Below are positions 1 to 4,410 of a stretch of 6,587 nucleotides of DNA, piece after piece; positions within the stretch are counted from its first letter, which is position 1, and each line of letters opens with the position of its first letter. The notes beneath the pieces were generated by a model. That model was given only the letters and a program-made list of their open reading frames with translations, made no database searches and was not told the DNA's origin. The stretch is taken from NCBI GenBank assembly GCA_023142905.1, contig JAGLIP010000047.1, forward strand, positions 1 through 6,587, written 5' to 3'. A program made the position numbers and the translations under genes. The stretch is from Candidatus Aenigmatarchaeota archaeon. Its GTDB lineage: Archaea; EX4484-52; B79-G9.

Positions 1-714
1 GATGAAGGCGAGTTTTACCGCAAAGAGACCATAAATGTCGTAAAAAGAAAGCTCATGCGCCTGCTTTCAATAACTGTAGCAGAAGACGAAATATCCTATT
101 CAGGAATTTTTGACAATAATTCCGGGCAAACACTTACAGAAGACATCATCCGCGCACTCGATACATCAAAAACAGTTATCATAGACACATCATCTCTATC
201 ATCTGCAGTCGAGATTCTTGTAATTTCCATAATCACAAGCGAAGTTTTCGCAAAATACAAACATTACAGAAAAACAGGCGAACTTAGAACAAAGCCAGTT
301 GTAAATGTTGTTCTCGAAGAAGCGCCAAGAGTGCTTGGAAAAGAAGTATTGCAAAGAGGCCCGAATATTTTTTCAAGTATTGCGCGGGAAGGAAGAAAAT
401 TCAACATCGGATTAACTGCAATAACCCAGCTTCCATCATTGATTCCTAAAGAAATCCTTGCAAACCTGAACACCAAAATCATAATGGGCATAGAAATGCA
501 GGCTGAAAGGGAAGCGATAATAGCATCCGCCGCACAAGACTTGTCCGCCGATGACCGAAACATCGCATCTTTAGACAAAGGAGAAGCAATAGTTTCATCC
601 ACATTCACAAAATTCGCGCTCCCAATCAAAGTGCCGTTTTTTGACAATTACGCAAAAGCGCACATACAAACCACACCAAAAGAAAAAAAGGATTTTTCGG
701 GGATTAAGTTCTAA
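1..714 (+). CDS. herA: HerA-like DNA-translocating ATPase, C-terminal part (5' end outside window)
   Basis: The frame is open from base 1, so the ATG at 55 is an internal Met and not the start. The visible piece is 237 residues, about half of a typical HerA. The HerA family forms hexameric DNA-pumping motors that work with the NurA nuclease in archaeal end resection; that role comes from the family and was not tested here. Seen in the sequence: a Walker B strand ending in [11 protein letters not shown] (around residues 104-112 of the fragment), then [12 protein letters not shown] with candidate arginine-finger residues, then [15 protein letters not shown] and [10 protein letters not shown], the usual HerA/VirB4-like C-terminal order (sensor-like Gln in TQLP), and a late DKGEAIV strand. 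The Walker A segment would be upstream and is not visible. The tail is Lys-rich. The stop codon overlaps an ATG (taATG) that opens a very short frame. No nurA is seen downstream, which is atypical of the classic operon. Confidence 0.85.
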   Translation, partial: DEGEFYRKETINVVKRKLMRLLSITVAEDEISYSGIFDNNSGQTLTEDIIRALDTSKTVIIDTSSLSSAVEILVISIITSEVFAKYKHYRKTGELRTKPVVNVVLEEAPRVLGKEVLQRGPNIFSSIAREGRKFNIGLTAITQLPSLIPKEILANLNTKIIMGIEMQAEREAIIASAAQDLSADDRNIASLDKGEAIVSSTFTKFALPIKVPFFDNYAKAHIQTTPKEKKDFSGIKF

Positions 715-900
715 TGCTTGTTTTAAAAAAACACAGCAACATCATATCCCTTGTTCTAGCAAAGCCGCCGAATAGTTTAACCATTAAATGAAACAATTAG
801 CGCGAATGTGTCAGCTGGCACAAATGCGAAAACAAAAAAGGGTATATACTTAAACGACATTAAAAACAGCATTTTAGAAAAAGACGGAAAAAAACCATAA
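714..900 (+). pseudogene. Small frameshifted ORF downstream of herA (about 61 codons if repaired)
   Basis: An ATG overlapping the herA stop (taATG at 712-716) opens a 25-codon frame, starting [19 protein letters not shown], that stops at TGA 789-791. In the +1 frame, an open stretch from 781 to TAA 898-900 reads through NETISANVSAGTNAKTKKG and on to DIKNSILEKDGKKP, which looks protein-like in composition. Dropping one A from the AAA run at 786-788 joins the two into one continuous reading of about 61 residues. This could be a decayed gene translationally coupled to herA, a sequencing or assembly indel at the A run, a +1 frameshift, or chance. I do not recognise the product and see no domain in it. 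The stop-overlapping ATG and the exact meeting of the two frames are the main support. Confidence 0.4.
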
Positions 901-903
901 AAA

Positions 904-911
904 TATAAATA
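904..911 (+). promoter_or_regulatory. TATA box for the 52-codon gene
   Basis: TATAAATA within a longer A/T stretch is centred about 24 bp before the ATG at 931. That distance would place the transcription start at or next to the start codon (leaderless mRNA). There is no Shine-Dalgarno-like sequence in between, only a T-rich run just before the ATG. Confidence 0.55.
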
Positions 912-930
912 TAATTTCCAAATTATTTTT

Positions 931-1089
931 ATGAATCAAATAAAAGAAGCATTGCTGCAATACAAGCCAAAAGAACTGACGGTGTGTGGTTTCAGCCAAT
1001 TAAAGAGAACCGCTAAAACCGTACATAACATATTCAAAGAACTTGATTCAAAATACCGGGAAGCAAAACTTTACGCAACAACATACTAA
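931..1089 (+). CDS. Small hypothetical protein (52 aa)
   Basis: The frame runs from ATG 931 to TAA 1087-1089 and was found by reading the 460-bp gap between herA and htpX. The product is a basic, apparently helical protein beginning MNQIKEALLQYKPKELTV and ending in a Lys/Arg/Tyr-rich stretch (KELDSKYREAKLYATTY). It has no signal peptide or membrane segment and a single Cys (C19). Three things suggest a real gene: a TATA box at 904-911 at the correct leaderless distance, codon use like its neighbours (AAA, GCA, CTT/CTG), and a T6 run 22 nt after the stop. I do not recognise the family. The alternating Lys/hydrophobic pattern in residues 22-47 could form an amphipathic helix or a small nucleic-acid-binding fold, but that is inference only. 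Confidence 0.5.
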   Translation: MNQIKEALLQYKPKELTVCGFSQLKRTAKTVHNIFKELDSKYREAKLYATTY

Positions 1090-1110
1090 ATTCACGCTAT
1101 TTCTAAAATA

Positions 1111-1116
1111 TTTTTT
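1111..1116 (+). terminator. T6 run, candidate archaeal oligo-T terminator
   Basis: Six consecutive T lie 22 nt beyond the stop of the 52-codon gene, with no convincing hairpin. Archaeal RNA polymerase can terminate at oligo-T on the non-template strand, so this is a plausible 3' end. Confidence 0.35.
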
Positions 1117-1144
1117 AATCCATCCACAAACGGCATAAAAAATC

Positions 1145-1152
1145 TATTTAAA
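1145..1152 (+). promoter_or_regulatory. TATA box of htpX
   Basis: TATTTAAA is centred 26.5 bp before the ATG at 1175. No ribosome-binding sequence lies between it and the start codon, so a leaderless transcript is expected. This supports ATG 1175 as the true start. Confidence 0.55.
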
Positions 1153-1174
1153 GATATTCAACACATAGACAATC

Positions 1175-2131
1175 ATGTCATTTATACTGCGCACCAAAAT
1201 GTTTCTGATAATGACTGCTCTTTTTGCAATAGTCTATGCTCTTGTGTCTGTTGCCGGTTGGTACTTGGGTCTTGGGAATTTCGCGTTCTATGCAATTTTT
1301 GCAACAGTCTTAATGTTTGTGCAGTATATGCTTGGCCCCAAAATTGTAAACTGGTCTATGAAAGTAAAATATGTCTCAAAAATAGAAGAGCCAAAACTCC
1401 ACCAAATGATAGAAGAGCTTGCAAGAAAAGCAAAAATACCAAAACCACGCATAGGAATATCTGAAACGCAGATGCCAAATGCTTTCGCATTCGGGCGATG
1501 GATGAAAGATTCAAGAGTCTGTGTGACAAGAGGCATCTTAAGCGCGCTTAATGAAGACGAGCTTAGGGCTGTATTGGGCCACGAGATATCCCATCTTAAA
1601 AACAGGGATGTCCTTACAATAACAATCATAAGCGTAATACCTATGATTGCATGGCACATGGCATGGAGTTTTATGTGGTCCGGCGGCGGCCGTGAAAATC
1701 GCGGAAACGCAATTGCAATCGGTCTTGCTGCTTTTGGAATATACATACTCACAAATCTTTTAGTTCTCTACGCATCAAGAGTGCGCGAATACTATGCAGA
1801 CCGTGGGAGCGTTGCCCTAGGGTCAAAACCAAGTCACTTAGCATCCGCACTTTTCAAGCTTGTGTATGGTGCTGCAAAAACCCCTAAAAGTGAACTGAAA
1901 AAAATGGAAGGCATGAAAGCGTTTTTTGCAAGCGACCCTTCAAGAGCAGGGCGCGAGCTTAATGAGCTTAAAAGCATTGACACAGACTTAAGCGGAGACA
2001 TTGATGAAAATGAACTTCAGGCTGTAAGGGTAAAAAAAGTCGCAATCAAAGGCACAGACAAGATGATGGAACTTCTAAGCACCCACCCCAACATGCTAAA
2101 AAGAATAAAGGCATTATCACAAATGACATAA
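1175..2131 (+). CDS. htpX: HtpX-like M48 membrane zinc metalloprotease with an EF-hand-like loop
   Basis: This is a 318-residue membrane protease of family M48B, which in bacteria degrades damaged membrane proteins; the same role is inferred here. Two hydrophobic segments lie near the N-terminus (about residues 9-31 and 34-54). The zinc site is HEISH at 136-140 inside LGHEISHLKNRD, with the third ligand E205 in SRVREYYADRG. Two further hydrophobic stretches (about 147-165 and 178-200) lie between, as usual in HtpX. The C-terminal THPNMLKRI (303-311) matches the family THP motif. All catalytic residues are present and the length is slightly above the bacterial norm. The excess includes residues 269-280, DTDLSGDIDENE, which fits a 12-residue EF-hand calcium loop (D1, D3, S5, G6, I8, E12) and is flanked by helix-like segments. 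The start is supported by the TATA box at 1145-1152. The 5' neighbour is a small unknown gene; the 3' neighbour is a CPBP protein with its own promoter. Confidence 0.93.
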   Translation: MSFILRTKMFLIMTALFAIVYALVSVAGWYLGLGNFAFYAIFATVLMFVQYMLGPKIVNWSMKVKYVSKIEEPKLHQMIEELARKAKIPKPRIGISETQMPNAFAFGRWMKDSRVCVTRGILSALNEDELRAVLGHEISHLKNRDVLTITIISVIPMIAWHMAWSFMWSGGGRENRGNAIAIGLAAFGIYILTNLLVLYASRVREYYADRGSVALGSKPSHLASALFKLVYGAAKTPKSELKKMEGMKAFFASDPSRAGRELNELKSIDTDLSGDIDENELQAVRVKKVAIKGTDKMMELLSTHPNMLKRIKALSQMT

Positions 2132-2132
2132 A

Positions 2133-2138
2133 TTTTTT
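2133..2138 (+). terminator. T6 run after htpX, overlapping the next promoter
   Basis: Six T begin two bases after the htpX stop and run into the TATA box of the CPBP gene. The 33-bp spacer therefore may end one transcript and start the next. There is no hairpin. Confidence 0.3.
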
Positions 2139-2142
2139 ATAA
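2135..2142 (+). promoter_or_regulatory. TATA box of the CPBP gene
   Basis: TTTTATAA is centred 26.5 bp before the ATG at 2165, in the 33-bp gap after htpX. No Shine-Dalgarno sequence is present, so a leaderless start is expected. This argues for separate transcription rather than simple co-transcription with htpX. Confidence 0.5.
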
Positions 2143-2164
2143 TGCGCCATCATTAATAGTTCTT

Positions 2165-2647
2165 ATGAATTTCTCAAAAGTAAATAGTTTTATGCATAGT
2201 AAAAATGGCAAAGTACTCTGCCCGATTTTAATTGGGTTGTCTCTTTATTTAATCAATTACTCCATTTTAAAATCTGTTTTTTACTTGTATCCTGCTACAA
2301 TACCATTAACAATGGGTAATGGTTCCTGGTGGTTAAGCCAATCTATTTTTGTTAAAATATTGTATGTAGGATTATTTGCACCGTTTATTGAAGAATTGAT
2401 TTTTAGAAGAGGTATCCTTAACTGGTTTATTTCAAACAAGCAGTTTGCTTTAGGATTATTTGTTTCAAGTGCATTGTTCGGTTTTTGGCATATGCTGTCC
2501 GGTTGGGGCATACTCAAGGCCGCTGATATGTGTCTGGTAGGCATTGTTTTTGGGTTAATCTACAAGAAGTATCAGTTTAAAGGAAGCCTTTTAGCACACT
2601 ATTTCAATAATTTTTTATCGCTGGTGTTCATGATGCTATTGGTTTAA
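2165..2647 (+). CDS. CPBP-family intramembrane protease (Abi/CaaX-type)
   Basis: This is a 160-residue, very hydrophobic protein with about four membrane segments (roughly 18-40, 64-75, 95-110 and 120-160). All three CPBP signature motifs are present: EELIFRRG at 76-83 (EExxxR), FGFWH at 105-109 (FxxxH) and HYFNN at 145-149 (HxxxN). These supply the glutamates and histidines of the glutamic/metal-type active site known from Rce1. In this family members cleave prenylated or membrane proteins, or act in immunity to self-made peptides; the substrate here is unknown. It is shorter than many relatives (about 200-280 aa), consistent with a minimal core. Leucine codons are mostly TTA/TTG (17 of 26), against 8 of 34 in htpX next door, hinting at a different origin. 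The 3' end faces the HEPN gene with a 29-bp gap. Confidence 0.88.
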   Translation: MNFSKVNSFMHSKNGKVLCPILIGLSLYLINYSILKSVFYLYPATIPLTMGNGSWWLSQSIFVKILYVGLFAPFIEELIFRRGILNWFISNKQFALGLFVSSALFGFWHMLSGWGILKAADMCLVGIVFGLIYKKYQFKGSLLAHYFNNFLSLVFMMLLV

Positions 2648-2676
2648 CTTATGCAAACAATCACGAAATATACAAC

Positions 2677-3069
2677 TCATTTTATTTTCTCAAAAACAGC
2701 ATCAAAAATAGCCTGAAAACAACTGTCCGCTATTGAAATTGCATCTGCGACTTCTGCCTGTTTTGGGCTGTATCCATAATAATTTATGTTATGCCTCATC
2801 TGCCTTAAGCTCCCTATAACCATTATGGGTCTTGTGGTCTCAACACTCAGCTTAAAAAGTTCATTTATTGGCATAACATGGTCCTTTGCCTCAATTCCCC
2901 TTGCAACAAGAAGCGCATCGCCAAGCATCCTAAAGCACTCGTAAATATTACGCACAATTGTAGATCCTGCCGCTTCAGTTGCTTCAAGCGTTAAAGTAAA
3001 TTTCATATCTCTTTTAGCCGCTTCAACAATGCTTAATGCCTTTTTCTTGTCCGGTACTTTTTGCCTCAT
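2677..3069 (-). CDS. HEPN-domain protein, partner of the wHTH-MNT protein
   Basis: This is a 130-residue, mostly helical protein. Its ATG shares one base with the TGA of the upstream nucleotidyltransferase gene (TGATG on the minus strand), indicating translational coupling. That order and size match two-gene HEPN/MNT (HepT/MntA-like) modules, in which HEPN is an RNase or RNase-like toxin and MNT neutralises it by nucleotide transfer to a Tyr near the HEPN active site. Visible segments are IYECFRMLGDALLVARG (42-58), a middle helix, and LRQMRHNINYYGY (88-100) at the place of the catalytic motif. The expected R-x4-6-H is not seen there: after R92 the His position is occupied by Y97, followed by Y98. 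R57 to H64 fits the spacing but lies in an inter-helix loop. It may be a non-nucleolytic or divergent HEPN. The family call rests on composition, context and the terminal motif. Confidence 0.78.
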   Translation of the reverse strand: MRQKVPDKKKALSIVEAAKRDMKFTLTLEATEAAGSTIVRNIYECFRMLGDALLVARGIEAKDHVMPINELFKLSVETTRPIMVIGSLRQMRHNINYYGYSPKQAEVADAISIADSCFQAIFDAVFEKIK

Positions 3070-3647
3070 CAGGGATGCACCTCCAAAAAACCATCAAGAA
3101 CTATGCCATTTGCGATATTAGAAAACAAATTCAAATCAATTTTGTTTCTCGAAAATATATGCAAATTCACAGGAACATTTTTTCGGTAACCAAATTGAGG
3201 CAATACCCCTAAAGGTTTGATGTACACATCATCACCATCAAGAACCTCAACAGCAATATCAATATCGCTTTTTTCAGTATCATCACCTTTCCTGTAGCTT
3301 CCAAAAAGAACAATTGCCCGTGGATTAGGAATAATCTTATGAATTTCAGAAATTATTGGTGACTGATAAATCATGCCTAAATTATAACTGACTTTTAATG
3401 TAGAATTAAGTGAATGCTCCTGATTGCATGAAATCCTCCATATTCGCCCCAAAACCTCTTTTTTTAAGAATCCCTCAGTTACAAAATGATTAATTGCGAT
3501 ATTTGCCGTTATTTTTGATATTTTAAGCTCATTCGCAATATCGCTAAGACTCACTTCTTTGTTAGGATGCGCAAAAAACCAGTACATTATCTTAAGCTGC
3601 GTATAAGTCGCTTCAGATACAGATATATTCTTCAACTTTTTGACCAT
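3069..3647 (-). CDS. Winged-helix / minimal nucleotidyltransferase (MNT) fusion, antitoxin-like
   Basis: This is a 192-residue two-domain protein. Residues about 14-72 form a winged helix: SLSDIANELKISKITANIAI is a helix-turn-helix and FLKKEVLGRIWRIS the wing. Residues about 98-170 form an MNT domain with the polymerase-beta-type signature LFGSYRKG (114-121) and SDID (127-130), giving D128 and D130 as metal ligands. The usual third carboxylate, in a later strand of the form vDlv, seems to be Asn (PVNLHIF, N161), so catalysis may be weakened or use another residue. In MntA/HepT pairs the MNT protein AMPylates and silences HEPN; here the HTH fusion also suggests autoregulation. It is first in a coupled two-gene unit. 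The start ATG is supported by a TATA box 25.5 bp upstream, and operator-like palindromes flank that box. Confidence 0.88.
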   Translation of the reverse strand: MVKKLKNISVSEATYTQLKIMYWFFAHPNKEVSLSDIANELKISKITANIAINHFVTEGFLKKEVLGRIWRISCNQEHSLNSTLKVSYNLGMIYQSPIISEIHKIIPNPRAIVLFGSYRKGDDTEKSDIDIAVEVLDGDDVYIKPLGVLPQFGYRKNVPVNLHIFSRNKIDLNLFSNIANGIVLDGFLEVHP

Positions 3648-3659
3648 ACATATGGTTAC
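3644..3659 (-). promoter_or_regulatory. Operator-like site 1, over the start codon
   Basis: One half (3652-3659, ATGGTTAC) matches the perfect palindrome at 3684-3699 exactly, and the other half matches at 4 of 8 bases. The central CATATG begins at 3649. The site covers the predicted transcription start and the start codon, so protein bound here would block initiation. Confidence 0.5.
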
Positions 3660-3668
3660 ACACGAAAC

Positions 3669-3676
3669 TATATAAA
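3669..3676 (-). promoter_or_regulatory. TATA box of the wHTH-MNT/HEPN operon
   Basis: TTTATATA on the minus strand is centred 25.5 bp before the ATG at 3647, giving a leaderless start. It lies between operator-like sites 1 and 2 and falls within 1 bp of the missing position in their 20-bp ladder. Confidence 0.65.
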
Positions 3677-3683
3677 CTTTTTG

Positions 3684-3699
3684 GTAACCATATGGTTAC
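3684..3699. promoter_or_regulatory. Operator-like site 2: perfect 16-bp palindrome
   Basis: GTAACCATATGGTTAC is exactly self-complementary over 16 bp. It lies just upstream of the TATA box, where the BRE and TFB would bind. It is the best match in the window to a dimeric winged-helix operator, and the wHTH-MNT product is the likely ligand. Confidence 0.65.
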
Positions 3700-3703
3700 G
3701 AAC

Positions 3704-3719
3704 AAAACCATATGACTTT
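3704..3719. promoter_or_regulatory. Operator-like site 3, distal half-site
   Basis: The left half AAAACCAT matches the palindrome at 6 of 8 positions and the right half at 4 of 8. Its CATATG core starts at 3709, exactly 20 bp from that of site 2, so both face the same side of the helix. Confidence 0.45.
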
Positions 3720-3734
3720 TTTAAGAGCCAAAAC

Positions 3735-4166
3735 TCAAAATTTCACAGTCCGGTCAAGCAACAGATGCGAAAAATAACTGACAACTGCAACAGAAAAATA
3801 AGCAAAATCTAAAAGAAGCAACGGCATAGAAAAAATAAGCATAGCCCTTATAGAATGTATAAACTTTCTATGCCTTAAGAACTGAACCGCCAAAAGCATA
3901 AACGCGACTGCCAACACCATAAATTTTTGATTAAAAAATGTCCCCGCAATTATCGCAGATAAACCCAAGACATTCACTGCCTTCCGTGCCTTGCTTGATG
4001 AAATATCCACATCCGGCAAAGTTGAATAAACAATAACAATCAGAATTAAAAGAAGTAAATTAACATTAAGGCGAATTATATTCTCATTCAAAAAAGCAAA
4101 GAAAAGAGAAAGCACAATCCCAAACAATATATGCGTCATATATGAAGACATAAAATCACCAAACAC
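3735..4166 (-). CDS. Small membrane protein, DUF457/YdjM-type predicted metal-dependent hydrolase
   Basis: The 143-residue protein has about four hydrophobic segments (roughly 13-26, 36-49, 68-96 and 107-135). The metal-ligand motifs of the DUF457/YdjM membrane hydrolase family appear in order: THILFG (11-16), LPDVD (50-54), HRKFIHS (99-105, as in HRxxTHS) and SYFSHLLLD (130-138). Family members are membrane-bound with an unknown substrate, and some bacterial ones are SOS-regulated. Start choice: the longest frame uses GTG at 4166, about 27 bp from a TATA box, so it would be leaderless. However ATG at 4151 is preceded by GGTGAT, a good match to the 16S anti-Shine-Dalgarno, and would give 138 residues. 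The first Met before THILFG is possible too. The gene lies upstream of the wHTH-MNT operon on the same strand with an 87-bp gap and no clear terminator, so read-through into the operon is possible. Confidence 0.8.
   Translation of the reverse strand: MFGDFMSSYMTHILFGIVLSLFFAFLNENIIRLNVNLLLLILIVIVYSTLPDVDISSSKARKAVNVLGLSAIIAGTFFNQKFMVLAVAFMLLAVQFLRHRKFIHSIRAMLIFSMPLLLLDFAYFSVAVVSYFSHLLLDRTVKF
4156..4161 (-). promoter_or_regulatory. Shine-Dalgarno-like GGTGAT before ATG 4151
   Basis: On the minus strand GGTGAT stands close before the in-frame ATG at 4151-4149 and matches the archaeal anti-SD complement GGAGGTGAT over six bases. It is the only convincing ribosome-binding sequence I see at a gene start in this window, and it makes the shorter start credible. 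Confidence 0.4.
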
Positions 4167-4189
4167 TACAAAAATAATTCATTTCTTAG

Positions 4190-4197
4190 TTTATATA
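4190..4197 (-). promoter_or_regulatory. TATA box of the DUF457 gene
   Basis: TATATAAA on the minus strand is centred about 27 bp from the GTG at 4166. Transcription from it would start near 4166. The mRNA would be leaderless if GTG is used, or carry a 15-nt leader with GGTGAT if ATG 4151 is used. Confidence 0.5.
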
Positions 4198-4235
4198 TCC
4201 AAATTATACATCATATCGAATACTTTTATTTTTTT

Positions 4236-4276
4236 CCCTGTTTGATGGTGCCACACCCAAACATTGCGCACGCAAT
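4236..4276. other. GC-rich island with two abutting inverted repeats
   Basis: In the 244-bp divergent intergenic region this 41-bp stretch has 22 G/C, while its flanks are strongly A/T. It holds a hairpin-capable dyad (4240-4262: GTTTG, 2-nt bulge, GGTG, CCA loop, CACC, CAAAC), followed directly by ATTGCG-CA-CGCAAT (4263-4276). A further ATTGCG lies at 4312-4317. On the + strand a TATA-like ATTATACA sits about 25 bp before the island, and T-rich sequence follows at 4284-4302. It may be a small RNA gene or a regulatory site. The rest of the intergenic region shows only the two promoters. Confidence 0.35.
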
Positions 4277-4381
4277 AAATTGTATATTTCTTATTTATTT
4301 TTAAACTATATATTGCGACAATTTAGCGAATAATTGCTGCATTTATAAACTAATAAAACAGAACCATAAAAAAGCAAAGAC

Positions 4382-4389
4382 TTATATAC
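4382..4389 (+). promoter_or_regulatory. TATA box of the methyltransferase-like gene
   Basis: TTATATAC is centred 25.5 bp before the ATG at 4411, preceded by a purine-rich stretch that could serve as BRE. There is no ribosome-binding sequence, so a leaderless start is expected. Confidence 0.6.
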
Positions 4390-4410
4390 ATTAACTACTA
4401 TAAAGTAACT

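Noticed and set aside
55..57. ATG 55 as the start of the HerA-like gene
   Set aside because: The frame is open to base 1 with protein-like sequence ([18 protein letters not shown]), and the Walker A half of the protein is missing, so the gene is cut by the window edge.
788..853. 21-codon frame starting ATG 788
   Set aside because: It is very short, with no promoter at the leaderless distance. The other frame through the same bases looks more protein-like.
1288..1752. Long open frame antisense to htpX
   Set aside because: It lies wholly inside a well-supported M48 protease gene and shows no family motif or promoter, so it is a shadow of the htpX codons. The same applies to antisense open frames inside herA, the CPBP gene and the DHH gene.
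2878..2901. R57-x6-H64 as the HEPN catalytic motif
   Set aside because: The spacing fits R-x4-6-H but it falls in the loop between early helices, not at the C-terminal motif position occupied by RQMRHNINYY.
3716..3722. T6 run as terminator of the DUF457 gene
   Set aside because: The T run is on the plus strand. On the DUF457 sense strand it is an A run, so it would not terminate that transcript.
3567..3812. Plus-strand open frame crossing the wHTH-MNT start and its promoter
   Set aside because: It covers the palindromic operators, the TATA box and the start of a confident minus-strand gene, and has no recognisable domain.
4245..4304. 19-codon frame starting ATG 4245
   Set aside because: It lies across the inverted repeats and lacks a TATA box at the right distance. 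The dyads explain the sequence better.
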